A DNA stretch of 64,000 nucleotides, from positions 434,001-498,000 of the forward strand of contig CANMOV010000001.1 of assembly GCA_947499565.1 (NCBI GenBank), in the 5' to 3' direction. The stretch is from an uncultured Croceitalea sp. (GTDB lineage Bacteria; Bacteroidota; Bacteroidia; Flavobacteriales; Flavobacteriaceae). Every line of letters begins with the position of its first letter. Position 1 is the first letter of the stretch. The translations under genes were made by a program, and so were the position numbers. This document shows, in pieces, positions 33,171 to 42,335 of the stretch. The notes beneath the pieces are model-generated. The model was not told the DNA's origin. It worked only from the letters and a program-made list of their open reading frames with translations, and made no database searches.

Positions 33171-35573
33171 ATGAAATATAGATTAACATTCGTTTTTATA
33201 CTAGTATTTTCAATATCTTCTATCACTGCTCAAACCTTTGATAAAGCTAAAGATTTTCAAAAATTTAATGGCTATTTTAATTTTTACTATGACGACGATG
33301 GCGACAAAATCTATTTACAAGTAGATGACCTAGAGAAAGAGTTTTTATATGTTTATTCGCTAAGTAGTGGTATAGGAAGTAATGATATTGGTTTAGATCG
33401 GGGGCAATTAGGTAACGAACAAGTAGTGTTTTTTAAAAAAGTTGGCACCAAATTATTATTGGTACAACCAAATCTCAGATTTAGAGCACTTACAGATAAT
33501 GAACTAGAACGTAAGTCTGTAGAACAGGCTTTTGCAAAATCAATTTTACATGGTTTTAAAATCGTAGAAGAACAAAAAGGCAGCTATTTAATTGATATTA
33601 CTGATTTTTTAATGCGCGATGCACATGGTGTTAGTGCAAGATTGAAAAGGAGTAAACAAGGGTCATATGGTTTAGATAAATCTAAAAGTGCTTTGGCTTT
33701 TGAGCGCACCAAGGCTTTTCCTAAGAATGTGGAGTTTGATGTTACTTTAACTTTTAAAGGAGAACCAAAAGGTAACTATATACGGTCTGTGACTCCAAAT
33801 TCAAGTTTGGTAACCGTTGCGCAACATCATTCTTTAATAGAACTACCAGATGATGGCTATAAAAAGAGAGAGTTTGATCCAAGATGTGGTTCTTACCCAT
33901 TTTCATACTATGATTATGCTACTCCAGTCCAAGAGCCTATTTTAAAACGGTACATTACAAGGCATCGCTTGGAAAAGAAAAATCCTAATGCAACCATTAG
34001 CGAAGCGGTAGATCCTATTATTTATTACCTGGATAATGGTACTCCTGAGCCAGTACGTTCAGCTTTGTTAGATGGAGGGCGTTGGTGGAATCAGGCGTTT
34101 GAGGCTATAGGTTATAAGGATGCATTTCAATTAAAAATTTTACCAGATGATGCTGACCCCATGGATGTTAGGTATAATGTAATACAGTGGGTACATCGCT
34201 CAACGCGAGGTTGGAGTTATGGTAGTAGTATTACAGACCCAAGAACGGGAGAGATTATGAAAGGTCATGTAAGCTTAGGCAGTTTGCGAATCCGTCAAGA
34301 TTTTTTAATTGCTCAGGCTTTAATGAACAAACCTTTTGCAGAACGTGATGATAATTATCAGCCAATGCTAGAAATGGCATTAGCGAGAATACGTCAGTTA
34401 TCGGCGCATGAAATAGGGCATACTTTAGGATTTGCACATAATTTTGCAGCAAGTACCAATGGCAGAGCTTCAGTGATGGATTATCCGCATCCACAATTTA
34501 AATTAAATGGTGATGAAATTGATTTCTCCGATGCTTATGCCGTAAATATTGGAGCATGGGATAAAGTTACTGTCGCTTATTCCTATTCAGATTTTTCTAA
34601 GAGCTCGGAAAAAGAGGGATTGAATACAATTTTAAAAGACGCTCAAACTGCAGGTCTTCGCTATATATCTGATCAGGATGCTCGACCAATGGGAGGTGCA
34701 CATGTTTTAGGACACTTATGGGATAATGGTAAAAGTGCTAGCAAAGAATTAGAGGCTGTTTTAAAGATTAGAGAAACGGGGATTAATAATTTTTCTATTG
34801 ATAATATTAGAAAGGGAGAGCCAAACTCGGTTTTAGAAGATGTTTTCGCACCACTATACTTCTTTCATCGCTATCAGACAGAAGCTGTAGCCAAGGTAAT
34901 AGGTGGTTTAAATTATAATTATACGGTTAAAGGAGATGGACAACAAACCGTTTCTATTGTTGATAGAACAACTCAAGAAGATGCCTTGGAAAGTATTTTA
35001 AGGACTTTAGATGCTTCACAAATTGCAATTCCAAGAAAGAAACTAAGTCTATTTCCTCCAAGGGCAATTGGGTATGGAAAATCTAGAGAATCTTTAAAAG
35101 GTAAAACTGGCGTTTCCTTTGATGCGCTCTCAGCGCCAGAAACAGCTGCAGACATGACATTAGGTTTGTTATTGCACCCACAAAGAGCTTCTAGACTTAT
35201 TCAGCAAAAAGCAATAGATTCTGGTAATTTGGGCTTGCAAGAGGTACTGGATGAAATAGTTAAAAATACTATCAATAAAACGATTAAGGATTCTTATATC
35301 AATGAAGTTCAACAGAATGTTAATTTCAGAGTTTTATTTCATTTAATGAATTTAGCGTCGCATACAGATGTGCATCCACAAGTAAACGCTATTGCTAATC
35401 AAACTATCCGTCAGCTATCTCAAAAAATAGGATTAGGAGCTTTAAATAATCCTATAAAAGCAGAGATGGTTAGAAGAATAAATGATTTTTACGCACATCC
35501 AAAGCAATTTAAAGTAATTGCTACACCAAAGATTCCAGACGGTTCGCCAATTGGAATGGCATGTTTTAACTAG
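33171..35573 (+). CDS. Exported zinc-dependent metalloprotease (DUF5117/DUF4953-like)
   Basis: 800 residues. Signal peptide about 1-20 (YRLTFVFILVFSISSITAQ). The extended zinc motif HEIGHTLGFAHN (about 413-424) has the metzincin-type HExxHxxGxxH spacing, followed by a Met-turn candidate in ASVMDYPHP. N-terminal KFNGYFNFYYDDDGDKIYL and GGRWWNQAFEAIGYKDAF fit the large Bacteroidota family annotated as zinc-dependent metalloprotease. It acts in the periplasm or outside; substrates are unknown. It diverges from prfB and precedes the threonine aldolase by 4 nt. Confidence 0.88.
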   Translation: MKYRLTFVFILVFSISSITAQTFDKAKDFQKFNGYFNFYYDDDGDKIYLQVDDLEKEFLYVYSLSSGIGSNDIGLDRGQLGNEQVVFFKKVGTKLLLVQPNLRFRALTDNELERKSVEQAFAKSILHGFKIVEEQKGSYLIDITDFLMRDAHGVSARLKRSKQGSYGLDKSKSALAFERTKAFPKNVEFDVTLTFKGEPKGNYIRSVTPNSSLVTVAQHHSLIELPDDGYKKREFDPRCGSYPFSYYDYATPVQEPILKRYITRHRLEKKNPNATISEAVDPIIYYLDNGTPEPVRSALLDGGRWWNQAFEAIGYKDAFQLKILPDDADPMDVRYNVIQWVHRSTRGWSYGSSITDPRTGEIMKGHVSLGSLRIRQDFLIAQALMNKPFAERDDNYQPMLEMALARIRQLSAHEIGHTLGFAHNFAASTNGRASVMDYPHPQFKLNGDEIDFSDAYAVNIGAWDKVTVAYSYSDFSKSSEKEGLNTILKDAQTAGLRYISDQDARPMGGAHVLGHLWDNGKSASKELEAVLKIRETGINNFSIDNIRKGEPNSVLEDVFAPLYFFHRYQTEAVAKVIGGLNYNYTVKGDGQQTVSIVDRTTQEDALESILRTLDASQIAIPRKKLSLFPPRAIGYGKSRESLKGKTGVSFDALSAPETAADMTLGLLLHPQRASRLIQQKAIDSGNLGLQEVLDEIVKNTINKTIKDSYINEVQQNVNFRVLFHLMNLASHTDVHPQVNAIANQTIRQLSQKIGLGALNNPIKAEMVRRINDFYAHPKQFKVIATPKIPDGSPIGMACFN

Positions 35574-35577
35574 TACT

Positions 35578-36603
35578 ATGGAAATAAATTTAATAAGCGA
35601 TACAGTTACAAAACCAACTTCTGGGATGTTAGATGCTATGATGAAGGCCGAGGTTGGGGACGATGTTTTTAAGAATGACCCTACTGTAAATAGATTAGAA
35701 GCTAAGGTTGCTGAATTGTTTGGAATGGAAGCTGCACTTTTCTTTCCTAGCGGAAGTATGACGAACCAAACAGCCATAAAATTACATACTCTACCCGGGG
35801 AGCAATTAATTTGTGACAAATATGCCCATGTTTATAATTATGAAGGGGGAGGCGCAAGTTTTAATAGCGGTGTATCCTGTAAGCTTATTGACGGTAATAG
35901 GGGCATGATGACAGCGTCTATGGTTGAAGCAGGTATTAATCCGCCAGATTTTTATCACAGTCCGTTAACAAGTTTGGTATGTATCGAAAACACGACCAAT
36001 AAAGGTGGGGGAGCATGTTGGGATTTTAATGAGCTCGAGAAGATTAGAAAAGTATGCGAAAGCAATAACCTAAAGTACCATTTAGATGGAGCACGACTGT
36101 GGAATGCCATGGTAGCAAAAGATGAAACCCCAAAACAATATGGAAAATTATTTGACTCTATTAGCGTCTGCTTAAGTAAAGGTTTAGGTTGCCCGGTGGG
36201 CTCCGTATTGGTAGGGAGTGAAAAACTAATTCACGACGCTATAAGAGTTCGTAAAATTCTTGGCGGTGGAATGCGCCAAGCGGGTTTTTTAGCAGCGGCG
36301 GGAGTCTATGCTTTGGATAACCATGTCGCTAGATTAGCAGATGATCACCAAAAAGCCCGCGAAATAGGAGCTGTGCTTAGCAAGTTAGATTTTATCAAAA
36401 AGGTAGAACCAATTGAAACCAATATTATCATTTTCCAATTAGATGAAGCTATTATGTCTGCAGATAGGTTCTTGAAAAAACTAGAAGAAAATAAAATTTT
36501 AATCATAGGTATGGGACAGGGTAAATTGCGCATTGTTACTCATATGGATTATACTAATGAAATGCATAAAACCTTTTTAGACTTACTTCAACATTTGGAT
36601 TGA
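35578..36603 (+). CDS. Low-specificity L-threonine aldolase
   Basis: PLP enzyme that cleaves L-threonine/allo-threonine to glycine and acetaldehyde. 341 residues from the ATG at 35578, chosen because the fold begins at MEINLISDTVTKPT; a longer frame would overlap the protease stop. The motifs are DTVTKPTSGM, FFPSGSMTNQ, HLDGARLWNA (PLP-contacting Asp) and the Schiff-base Lys in CLSKGLGCPVGSVL (about 200). It lies 4 nt after the metalloprotease and is probably cotranscribed. Confidence 0.93.
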   Translation: MEINLISDTVTKPTSGMLDAMMKAEVGDDVFKNDPTVNRLEAKVAELFGMEAALFFPSGSMTNQTAIKLHTLPGEQLICDKYAHVYNYEGGGASFNSGVSCKLIDGNRGMMTASMVEAGINPPDFYHSPLTSLVCIENTTNKGGGACWDFNELEKIRKVCESNNLKYHLDGARLWNAMVAKDETPKQYGKLFDSISVCLSKGLGCPVGSVLVGSEKLIHDAIRVRKILGGGMRQAGFLAAAGVYALDNHVARLADDHQKAREIGAVLSKLDFIKKVEPIETNIIIFQLDEAIMSADRFLKKLEENKILIIGMGQGKLRIVTHMDYTNEMHKTFLDLLQHLD

Positions 36604-36711
36604 GAAAGCATTTTTCCACATCTTAATTTCATTTTCTAGTATAATCACCTGTCTATTAAATAGATAAAGGCATCTTCTGCACCTCGTTTTTATCAATTTT
36701 CTTTGAAGATT

Positions 36712-36735
36712 TCGCAATCATTTCCTGATTTGCGA
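36712..36735. promoter_or_regulatory. Inverted repeat in the ompA-like upstream region
   Basis: TCGCAATCA and TGATTTGCGA form an imperfect 9-bp inverted repeat with one bulge, 111 bp before the ATG at 36846. It may be an operator or leader hairpin. The rest of the 242-bp gap is AT-rich without other clear signals. Confidence 0.35.
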
Positions 36736-36845
36736 TAAATTATTTTCAAATTTTGTGACTTTTTTAAGAAATAGGGTTCTTAGTAGTTGATAACAATATA
36801 TATTGTATAACACTATAAATTTAATTAACTAACACATTAACTATT

Positions 36846-37946
36846 ATGAAAAAAGTTCTATTTCTTATGGCAGTTTTTGCCACAGCCACAATTAGTGCAC
36901 AAGATTTACCTACAAACCCAGAGCCGGGTAAATGCTATGTGCGTTGTACAACTCCAGATGTTTACACAAATGAGACGATGACAATTACTACAAAGCCTGC
37001 ATATAAGGTTTTAAAAACGGTACCTGCAACATATAAAACTATTACGGAAAGAGTATTAGTAAAAGAAGAAGGTAAGCGACTTGCAGTTATTCCAGCAAAA
37101 TGGGGAACAGAAACAGTTTCTTATGTTTCTAAAGAAGCAGGAAATTCTTTGAACATTATTCCTGCAAGTTTTAGACCTAGTTCTGAGACAATTGAGGTGA
37201 AGCCAGCTTACGCCCAATGGGAATTAGGTTCACCTGCACCTGATTGTGCTTCTGGTAATCCAGACGACTGTCGCTACTGGTGTTATAAAGGCTACCCTGC
37301 AGAATATACTACGGTAAGTACTCAGGTATTAGCAAATGATGCATCATCTCAAAAAATAGCTGGTTCTGTAAAGAATGCCTCTTACACAAAAAGAGTAATG
37401 CTGGAGCCTGCAAAGGTTGTAGAGGAAGTTATCCCAGCTGAATATGCTACTATTACTAAAACGGTATTAGATAAAGATGCATATACTGTGGAAGAAACTG
37501 TACCTGCGGTTACTAAAACTATTACCAAAGAAGTATTAAAAACTAAAGGTGGCTTAACTACTTGGAAAGAAGTGGAATGCTCATTAGTTGAGTATCAAGC
37601 ATTACCTATCAATTGGAATTTAGGAAGTGCTACCTTAACTTCAGAGGCTAAACGAATCATCGATTCTAGATTAATGCCAGTTTTACAACAAAATGCTGGT
37701 ACTAAATTAGAGATTGCTTCTCACACAGATTCTAGAGGTGGGGCTTCATCTAACCAAAGCCTTTCTGAGAGAAGAGCTAAGGCTGTAGCAGATTATTTAA
37801 TTTCTAAAGGTGTTAACTCTAGCTTATTGGTAGCTAATGGTTACGGTGAAAGAAAATTAAAGAACAGATGTGCAGATGGTGTTTCTTGTACTGAAAGAGA
37901 GCATGCTTCTAACAGAAGAACAGAATTTAGATTGATTAATAACTAA
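36846..37946 (+). CDS. OmpA-family outer membrane/periplasmic protein with internal repeats
   Basis: 366 residues. Signal peptide about 1-18 (KKVLFLMAVFATATISAQ). The middle (about 40-240) has recurring units of the form PA-x-Y/x-T-I/V-T/S-x-x-V-L, e.g. VPATYKTITERVL, YPAEYTTVSTQVL, IPAEYATITKTVL, VPAVTKTITKEVL, and several Cys (GKCYVRC, DDCRYWCYKG). The C-terminal OmpA domain (about 255-366) has SHTDSRGGASSNQSLSERRA and ASNRRTEFRL for peptidoglycan contact. There is no evident beta-barrel, so it may be a periplasmic/outer-membrane stabiliser. It has its own terminator. Confidence 0.86.
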   Translation: MKKVLFLMAVFATATISAQDLPTNPEPGKCYVRCTTPDVYTNETMTITTKPAYKVLKTVPATYKTITERVLVKEEGKRLAVIPAKWGTETVSYVSKEAGNSLNIIPASFRPSSETIEVKPAYAQWELGSPAPDCASGNPDDCRYWCYKGYPAEYTTVSTQVLANDASSQKIAGSVKNASYTKRVMLEPAKVVEEVIPAEYATITKTVLDKDAYTVEETVPAVTKTITKEVLKTKGGLTTWKEVECSLVEYQALPINWNLGSATLTSEAKRIIDSRLMPVLQQNAGTKLEIASHTDSRGGASSNQSLSERRAKAVADYLISKGVNSSLLVANGYGERKLKNRCADGVSCTEREHASNRRTEFRLINN

Positions 37947-37965
37947 ACACTACTTTTCAATCTGT

Positions 37966-37997
37966 AAAAAGCCTCCTTTAAAAGGAGGCTTTTTTTA
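37966..37997. terminator. Bidirectional intrinsic terminator between convergent genes
   Basis: Stem AAAAAGCCTCC/GGAGGCTTTTT with 7-nt loop and T run; the left arm gives a T run for the minus-strand thioredoxin gene. Confidence 0.85.
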
Positions 37998-38447
37998 TTT
38001 ATTCTTTTTTAAGAAATCTAAATGATATCTAACTTCCCCGTTCATACTATAGCCGGAGTAATCATCTAGCAATACGCCATTAGAACTTACAACGGCCATA
38101 AGCGGAAAAACTCCTTTTTTATTATACTTGGGAAGGAGCGATTTGTTTTTAGAATATTGCTCAGGTGTAAGTATATCCCTATTCCTAGGAATATCTACAT
38201 ATAACAAAACATATTCTTCCGATAGTTCCTTAAAAGCATCGGTTTCAAATAAATCTTTTTTCAGCATTTTACAAGGAGGACACCAATCACTCCCAGTAAA
38301 ATAGATAAGAACATTTTTTTTATCCTTTTTAGCTTGTTTCAGAACAGAATTATAATCTGTTTGCCATTCCACTGATGCAATAACTTCTTTTTCTGTTAGG
38401 CTTGGAGCCAAAAACAAAAAAGTAAAAATATATAGTAAGGTTTTCAT
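37995..38447 (-). CDS. Thioredoxin-fold exported protein
   Basis: 150 residues. Hydrophobic N-terminus (about 1-18, KTLLYIFTFLFLAPSL) likely a signal peptide. The active site is WCPPCK (55-60) in FTGSDWCPPCKMLKKDLF, of the DUF255/thioredoxin_7 type, with the cis-Pro region VFPLMAVV. It is likely a periplasmic disulfide reductase or thiol oxidoreductase. Pro-Pro between the cysteines differs from the GP of thioredoxin and PH of DsbA. Located 35 nt after the YbaB gene in the same direction. Confidence 0.88.
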   Translation of the reverse strand: MKTLLYIFTFLFLAPSLTEKEVIASVEWQTDYNSVLKQAKKDKKNVLIYFTGSDWCPPCKMLKKDLFETDAFKELSEEYVLLYVDIPRNRDILTPEQYSKNKSLLPKYNKKGVFPLMAVVSSNGVLLDDYSGYSMNGEVRYHLDFLKKNK

Positions 38448-38482
38448 TGCTCTTTATTTTTATTGTGCAAATTGCTTGCCAT

Positions 38483-38809
38483 TTATTTAAATAACGAATC
38501 CATTCCCGGAATATTGGGCATACCTTCTTTAGCCGCAGCAGCTAATTCCGTCTCGTTTATAGTTGTTGCTTTCTCAATAGCTTTATTTAGCGTAAGAATT
38601 AAGTAATCTTCTAACTGTTCCTTGTCTGCCAGAAGGCTGTCATCAATTGCTATCGTTTTTATAGTTCTATTTGCAGTTAAAGAAACTTTTAAAAGTCCAT
38701 CAGAAGAAGTTTCATCAACTAAAACGGTATCTAATCTTGCTTTTGTTGCCTTTACCTTTTCTTGGGTTTCTTTTAATTTCCCCATCATACCCATTAAGTC
38801 ACCAAACAT
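38483..38809 (-). CDS. YbaB/EbfC family nucleoid-associated protein
   Basis: 108 residues, the family's normal size. The N-terminus [26 protein letters not shown] forms the first helix, the core has [16 protein letters not shown], and the C-terminus is helical with GMPNIPGM. YbaB proteins form tweezer-like dimers that bind DNA broadly. It is not next to dnaX/recR here, unlike many Proteobacteria. Divergent from the oligopeptidase (60 bp). Confidence 0.9.
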   Translation of the reverse strand: MFGDLMGMMGKLKETQEKVKATKARLDTVLVDETSSDGLLKVSLTANRTIKTIAIDDSLLADKEQLEDYLILTLNKAIEKATTINETELAAAAKEGMPNIPGMDSLFK

Positions 38810-38869
38810 ATTTTAAATTTTAATTAAGGTTAAAGTCCAAAATTACTAATATTGGTTAAAATCTAAGTA

Positions 38870-41008
38870 ATGAGACATCTAACAAAACTAACACCTATTC
38901 TTTTTTTCTGTCTTATTTTTGCCGCTTCTTGTAAAAATGCGAATAACGATACCTCAGCTATGACAATTCCTAAAGCAAAAAAGATTCCAAAAAACCTTGA
39001 AATTCATGGTGATACGCGTATAGATGATTATTATTGGTTAAATGACAGGGAAGATGAAGCCGTGATAGCATATTTAGAAGCTGAGAATTCGTATTATCAG
39101 GAGAAAACTTTGCATACTAAACCGTTTCAAGAAGAATTGTTTCAAGAAATGAAATCGAGAATAAAAGAAGATGACGAATCTGTTCCATATAAAAGAGAGG
39201 GCTACTATTACATCACTCGTTTTGAAACAGGTAAGGAATATCCTATTTACTCTAGAAAGAAAGGATCGCTAGATGCAGAAGATGAAATTCTATTTAATTG
39301 TAATGAACTGGCTGTAGGTCATGATTTTTTTAATTTACGCGGAATTTCCGTAAGTCCAGATAATAGACTGGCAGCTTTTGGAACGGATACGGTATCTAGA
39401 AGACAGTATTTTATTCAAATTAAAAACCTTGAGACGGGCGAAATCTATCCAGATAAGATAGATAATACTACAGGCAGTGCAGTTTGGGCAGCTGATAACA
39501 AGACTATATTTTATACAAAAAAAGACCCAGTAACGCTTCGGTCTGACAAAATCTACAAACATAAATTAGGTACTCCTGTAGAAGAAGACATACTAATATT
39601 TCATGAAGAAGATGATACGTATTCAACCTTTGTTTATAAAACCAAGTCCAAGAAGTACATCATTATTGGTTCTGTAAGTACTTTGACTTCGGAATACCAA
39701 TTCATACCAGCGAATCAGCCAGATGCTGATTTTAAAATTTTCTCACCGCGTACCAGAGGATTAGAATATTCTATTTCACATTATGATGATAGTTTCTATG
39801 TCTTAACCAATAAGGATGATGCAACTAATTTTAAGTTGATGAAAACCTCTGAGAATAATACATCTGCAGATAACTGGAAGGAGTTTATCCCGCATAGATT
39901 AGATGTTTTGCTTGAAGGCATTGATATCTTCAAGGATTATTATGTGCTTTCCGAGCGCGAAAATGGACTAAACAAGATGAAAGTATTTCGTTGGGATACT
40001 ACAGATAGTTACTATTTACCCTTTGAGAGTGAAACCTATGTAGCTGGTGCTAGTACAAATATGGATTTTGATACTGAAAAATTGCGTTATTTCTACAATG
40101 CAATGACTTCTCCGTATTCCATCATCGATTTTAATATGCGGACTAAGGAAAAGGAGATTCTAAAAGAGCAAGAAGTATTAGGAGGCAAATTCGATAAAAA
40201 AAATTACCGTTCAGAACGAATATGGGCAACTGCTAAAGATGGAATAAAGGTTCCAGTTTCCATTGTTTATCATAAGGATACAAAGTTAGATGGTGCAAGC
40301 CCCTTATTACAGTATGCCTATGGTTCCTATGGATCTACAATAGACCCCTACTTTTCTACAGTACGCCTAAGTTTGTTGGATAGAGGTTTTATTTATGCTA
40401 TTGCACATGTAAGGGGAGGAGAGTATTTAGGTAGACCTTGGTATGAGGATGGTAAACTGTTGACTAAAAAGAATACGTTCACAGATTTTGTAGATGTCTC
40501 TAAACATTTAATCGCTGAGAACTATACCTCTTCTGAACATTTATATGCTATGGGAGGCTCTGCTGGTGGATTGCTTATGGGAGCTGTAGTCAATATTGCA
40601 CCAGAATTATATAATGGGGTAATAGCCGCAGTACCTTTTGTTGATGTTATAACTACCATGCTAGATGACAGTATTCCCTTAACTACTGGAGAGTATGATG
40701 AATGGGGGAATCCTAATGATAAAGTTTACTACGATTATATTAAAACCTATTCTCCATATGACAATGTAGAAGCAAAAGAGTACCCAAATTTGTTGGTTAC
40801 TACCGGACTTCATGATTCCCAGGTGCAGTATTGGGAACCTGCAAAATGGGTTGCTAAATTACGTGAATATAAAACGGATGACAATCAGTTGTTTTTAGAT
40901 ACAAATATGGAAGCAGGTCACGGAGGAGCATCAGGTAGATTTGAAGCTTTAAAGGAAACAGCTAAAGAGTATGCTTTTATTCTAGATTTGGAGGGGAAAA
41001 TTAAGTAA
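38870..41008 (+). CDS. Prolyl oligopeptidase family S9 lipoprotein (oligopeptidase B type)
   Basis: 712 residues. Lipoprotein signal with lipobox AASC (Cys about 21). The N-terminal beta-propeller region (about 80-440) is followed by an alpha/beta hydrolase domain. The nucleophile Ser is in AMGGSAGGLLMG (about 563), Asp probably in TGLHDSQVQYWEP (about 649), His in EAGHGGASGR (about 682). The N-terminal DDYYWLNDREDEAVIAYLEAEN is characteristic of oligopeptidase B, which cuts after basic residues in short peptides. Periplasmic or outer-membrane anchored, unlike the cytoplasmic enteric enzyme. Confidence 0.9.
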   Translation: MRHLTKLTPILFFCLIFAASCKNANNDTSAMTIPKAKKIPKNLEIHGDTRIDDYYWLNDREDEAVIAYLEAENSYYQEKTLHTKPFQEELFQEMKSRIKEDDESVPYKREGYYYITRFETGKEYPIYSRKKGSLDAEDEILFNCNELAVGHDFFNLRGISVSPDNRLAAFGTDTVSRRQYFIQIKNLETGEIYPDKIDNTTGSAVWAADNKTIFYTKKDPVTLRSDKIYKHKLGTPVEEDILIFHEEDDTYSTFVYKTKSKKYIIIGSVSTLTSEYQFIPANQPDADFKIFSPRTRGLEYSISHYDDSFYVLTNKDDATNFKLMKTSENNTSADNWKEFIPHRLDVLLEGIDIFKDYYVLSERENGLNKMKVFRWDTTDSYYLPFESETYVAGASTNMDFDTEKLRYFYNAMTSPYSIIDFNMRTKEKEILKEQEVLGGKFDKKNYRSERIWATAKDGIKVPVSIVYHKDTKLDGASPLLQYAYGSYGSTIDPYFSTVRLSLLDRGFIYAIAHVRGGEYLGRPWYEDGKLLTKKNTFTDFVDVSKHLIAENYTSSEHLYAMGGSAGGLLMGAVVNIAPELYNGVIAAVPFVDVITTMLDDSIPLTTGEYDEWGNPNDKVYYDYIKTYSPYDNVEAKEYPNLLVTTGLHDSQVQYWEPAKWVAKLREYKTDDNQLFLDTNMEAGHGGASGRFEALKETAKEYAFILDLEGKIK

Positions 41009-41115
41009 ATCAATGGGGAGTGAGCTCGGAAAGCTTTCTTAGAAAATAAAATTAAAAAATAGGAGGCAAGTCCGATAGTATTAAAACCTCGATTATCGAG
41101 TAAAATAAAAAATAC

Positions 41116-41123
41116 TATTTTTG
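41116..41123 (+). promoter_or_regulatory. -7 element TATTTTTG for the cysteine synthase-like gene
   Basis: Perfect TAnnTTTG; predicted start near 41128, so a leader of about 45 nt containing a small hairpin (AAAGAC GCAA GTCTTT). A second palindrome CTCGATtATCGAG lies just upstream at 41088-41100. Confidence 0.5.
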
Positions 41124-41172
41124 CACGGTATATTAAAGACGCAAGTCTTTGTTTACAAGACCTTACTTAACT

Positions 41173-42213
41173 ATGGAGAATAACATTAATGCGTATAATA
41201 GCATATTGGATTTAGTAGGTAATACGCCCCTTATCAAGCTAAATAAAATTGCTGAATCATTAACAGGTAACTTTTATGCCAAAGTAGAAGCATTTAACCC
41301 TGGACACTCTGCCAAGGACAGGATAGCTGTTCATATTATTGAAGAAGCAGAGCGCAAAGGACTTTTAAATGCGGAAAGTACCATTATAGAAACTACTTCA
41401 GGAAATACTGGATTTAGTTTAGCTATGGCTAGTATGGTGAAAGGATACAAATGTATTTTGGCTGTAAGCTCAAAATCTTCTCCGGATAAAATAGATATGC
41501 TTCGTTCAATGGGGGCTGAGGTATATGTTTGTCCAGCACATGTTAGTGCAGATGATCCGCGTTCCTATTATGAAGTAGCGAAGCGTTTGCACAAAGAAAC
41601 ACCTGGTTCTATCTATATTAATCAGTACTTCAATGGCTTAAATATTGAAGCTCATTACAGAACTACTGGTCCTGAAATTTGGAAGCAAACTAATGGTGAA
41701 ATTACCCATTTAGTGGCCTGTAGTGGAACTGGAGGCACTATTTCTGGTACGGCACGTTTCTTAAAAGAGAAAAATCCAAATATTAAAATTTTAGCGGTAG
41801 ATGCTTACGGCTCCGTACTTAAAAAGTACCATGAGACTGGTGAGTTTGATCATGATGAAGTTTATCCTTATCGGATTGAGGGATTGGGAAAGAACTTAAT
41901 TCCAAGTGCTACGGATTTCAATACTATTGATAGATATATTAAAGTTACAGATGCGGAGAGTGCCCATATGGCTCGCAAAATAGCGCATACAGAAGGTATG
42001 TTTGTAGGTTATACTAGCGGAGCGGCAATGCAGGCAGTAATGCAATACGGTACAGAGGGAGAATTTAAAAAAGACAGTAATGTTGTTGTAATTTTTCCAG
42101 ATCATGGCTCACGCTATATGAGTAAGATTTATAGTGATGAGTGGATGCAGAACCAAGGCTTTTTTGATGCTAAAAATGCTGAGACTCCTAAAGAGATTCA
42201 ATACATCAAATAA
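41173..42213 (+). CDS. PLP-dependent cysteine synthase/CBS-family enzyme (candidate cysteate synthase)
   Basis: 346 residues from ATG 41173. Fold-type II PLP enzyme: [11 protein letters not shown] (13-23), Schiff-base Lys48 in [11 protein letters not shown], substrate loop [11 protein letters not shown] (about 76-86), PLP phosphate site [11 protein letters not shown] and the C-terminal YTSGAAM. The NPGHSAKDR segment differs from the usual CysK NPSGSVKDR, suggesting a specialised nucleophile or acceptor. It is followed by a terminator and then a serine palmitoyltransferase-like gene, a context that suggests supply of cysteate for sulfonolipids (inference). A plain O-acetylserine sulfhydrylase or cystathionine beta-synthase is the alternative. 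Confidence 0.85.
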   Translation: MENNINAYNSILDLVGNTPLIKLNKIAESLTGNFYAKVEAFNPGHSAKDRIAVHIIEEAERKGLLNAESTIIETTSGNTGFSLAMASMVKGYKCILAVSSKSSPDKIDMLRSMGAEVYVCPAHVSADDPRSYYEVAKRLHKETPGSIYINQYFNGLNIEAHYRTTGPEIWKQTNGEITHLVACSGTGGTISGTARFLKEKNPNIKILAVDAYGSVLKKYHETGEFDHDEVYPYRIEGLGKNLIPSATDFNTIDRYIKVTDAESAHMARKIAHTEGMFVGYTSGAAMQAVMQYGTEGEFKKDSNVVVIFPDHGSRYMSKIYSDEWMQNQGFFDAKNAETPKEIQYIK

Positions 42214-42235
42214 GCAATACTAAAAGAAGTTTAAG

Positions 42236-42266
42236 AGCGGCAACTTCTTATAAGTTGCCGCTTTTT
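42236..42266 (+). terminator. Intrinsic terminator after the cysteine synthase-like gene
   Basis: Perfect 11-bp stem AGCGGCAACTT/AAGTTGCCGCT, 5-nt loop and five T. It separates the two PLP genes into distinct transcripts. Confidence 0.88.
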
Positions 42267-42282
42267 GTTTATAATTAAGCCA

Positions 42283-42312
42283 TTGTATGGTTGGCAAAAA
42301 TGTATATTTTTG
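42283..42312 (+). promoter_or_regulatory. Promoter: -33 TTG (42283-42285), -7 TATTTTTG (42305-42312)
   Basis: 19-bp spacer, both elements canonical. Predicted leader of about 20 nt before the ATG at 42336. Confidence 0.65.
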
Positions 42313-42335
42313 CAACTGATTCAATTTTAAGGTAG

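Noticed and set aside
41009-41172. A SAM-type or other sulfur riboswitch before the cysteine synthase-like gene
   Set aside because: Only short hairpins are seen; none of the known S-box or SAM-II core sequences is present.
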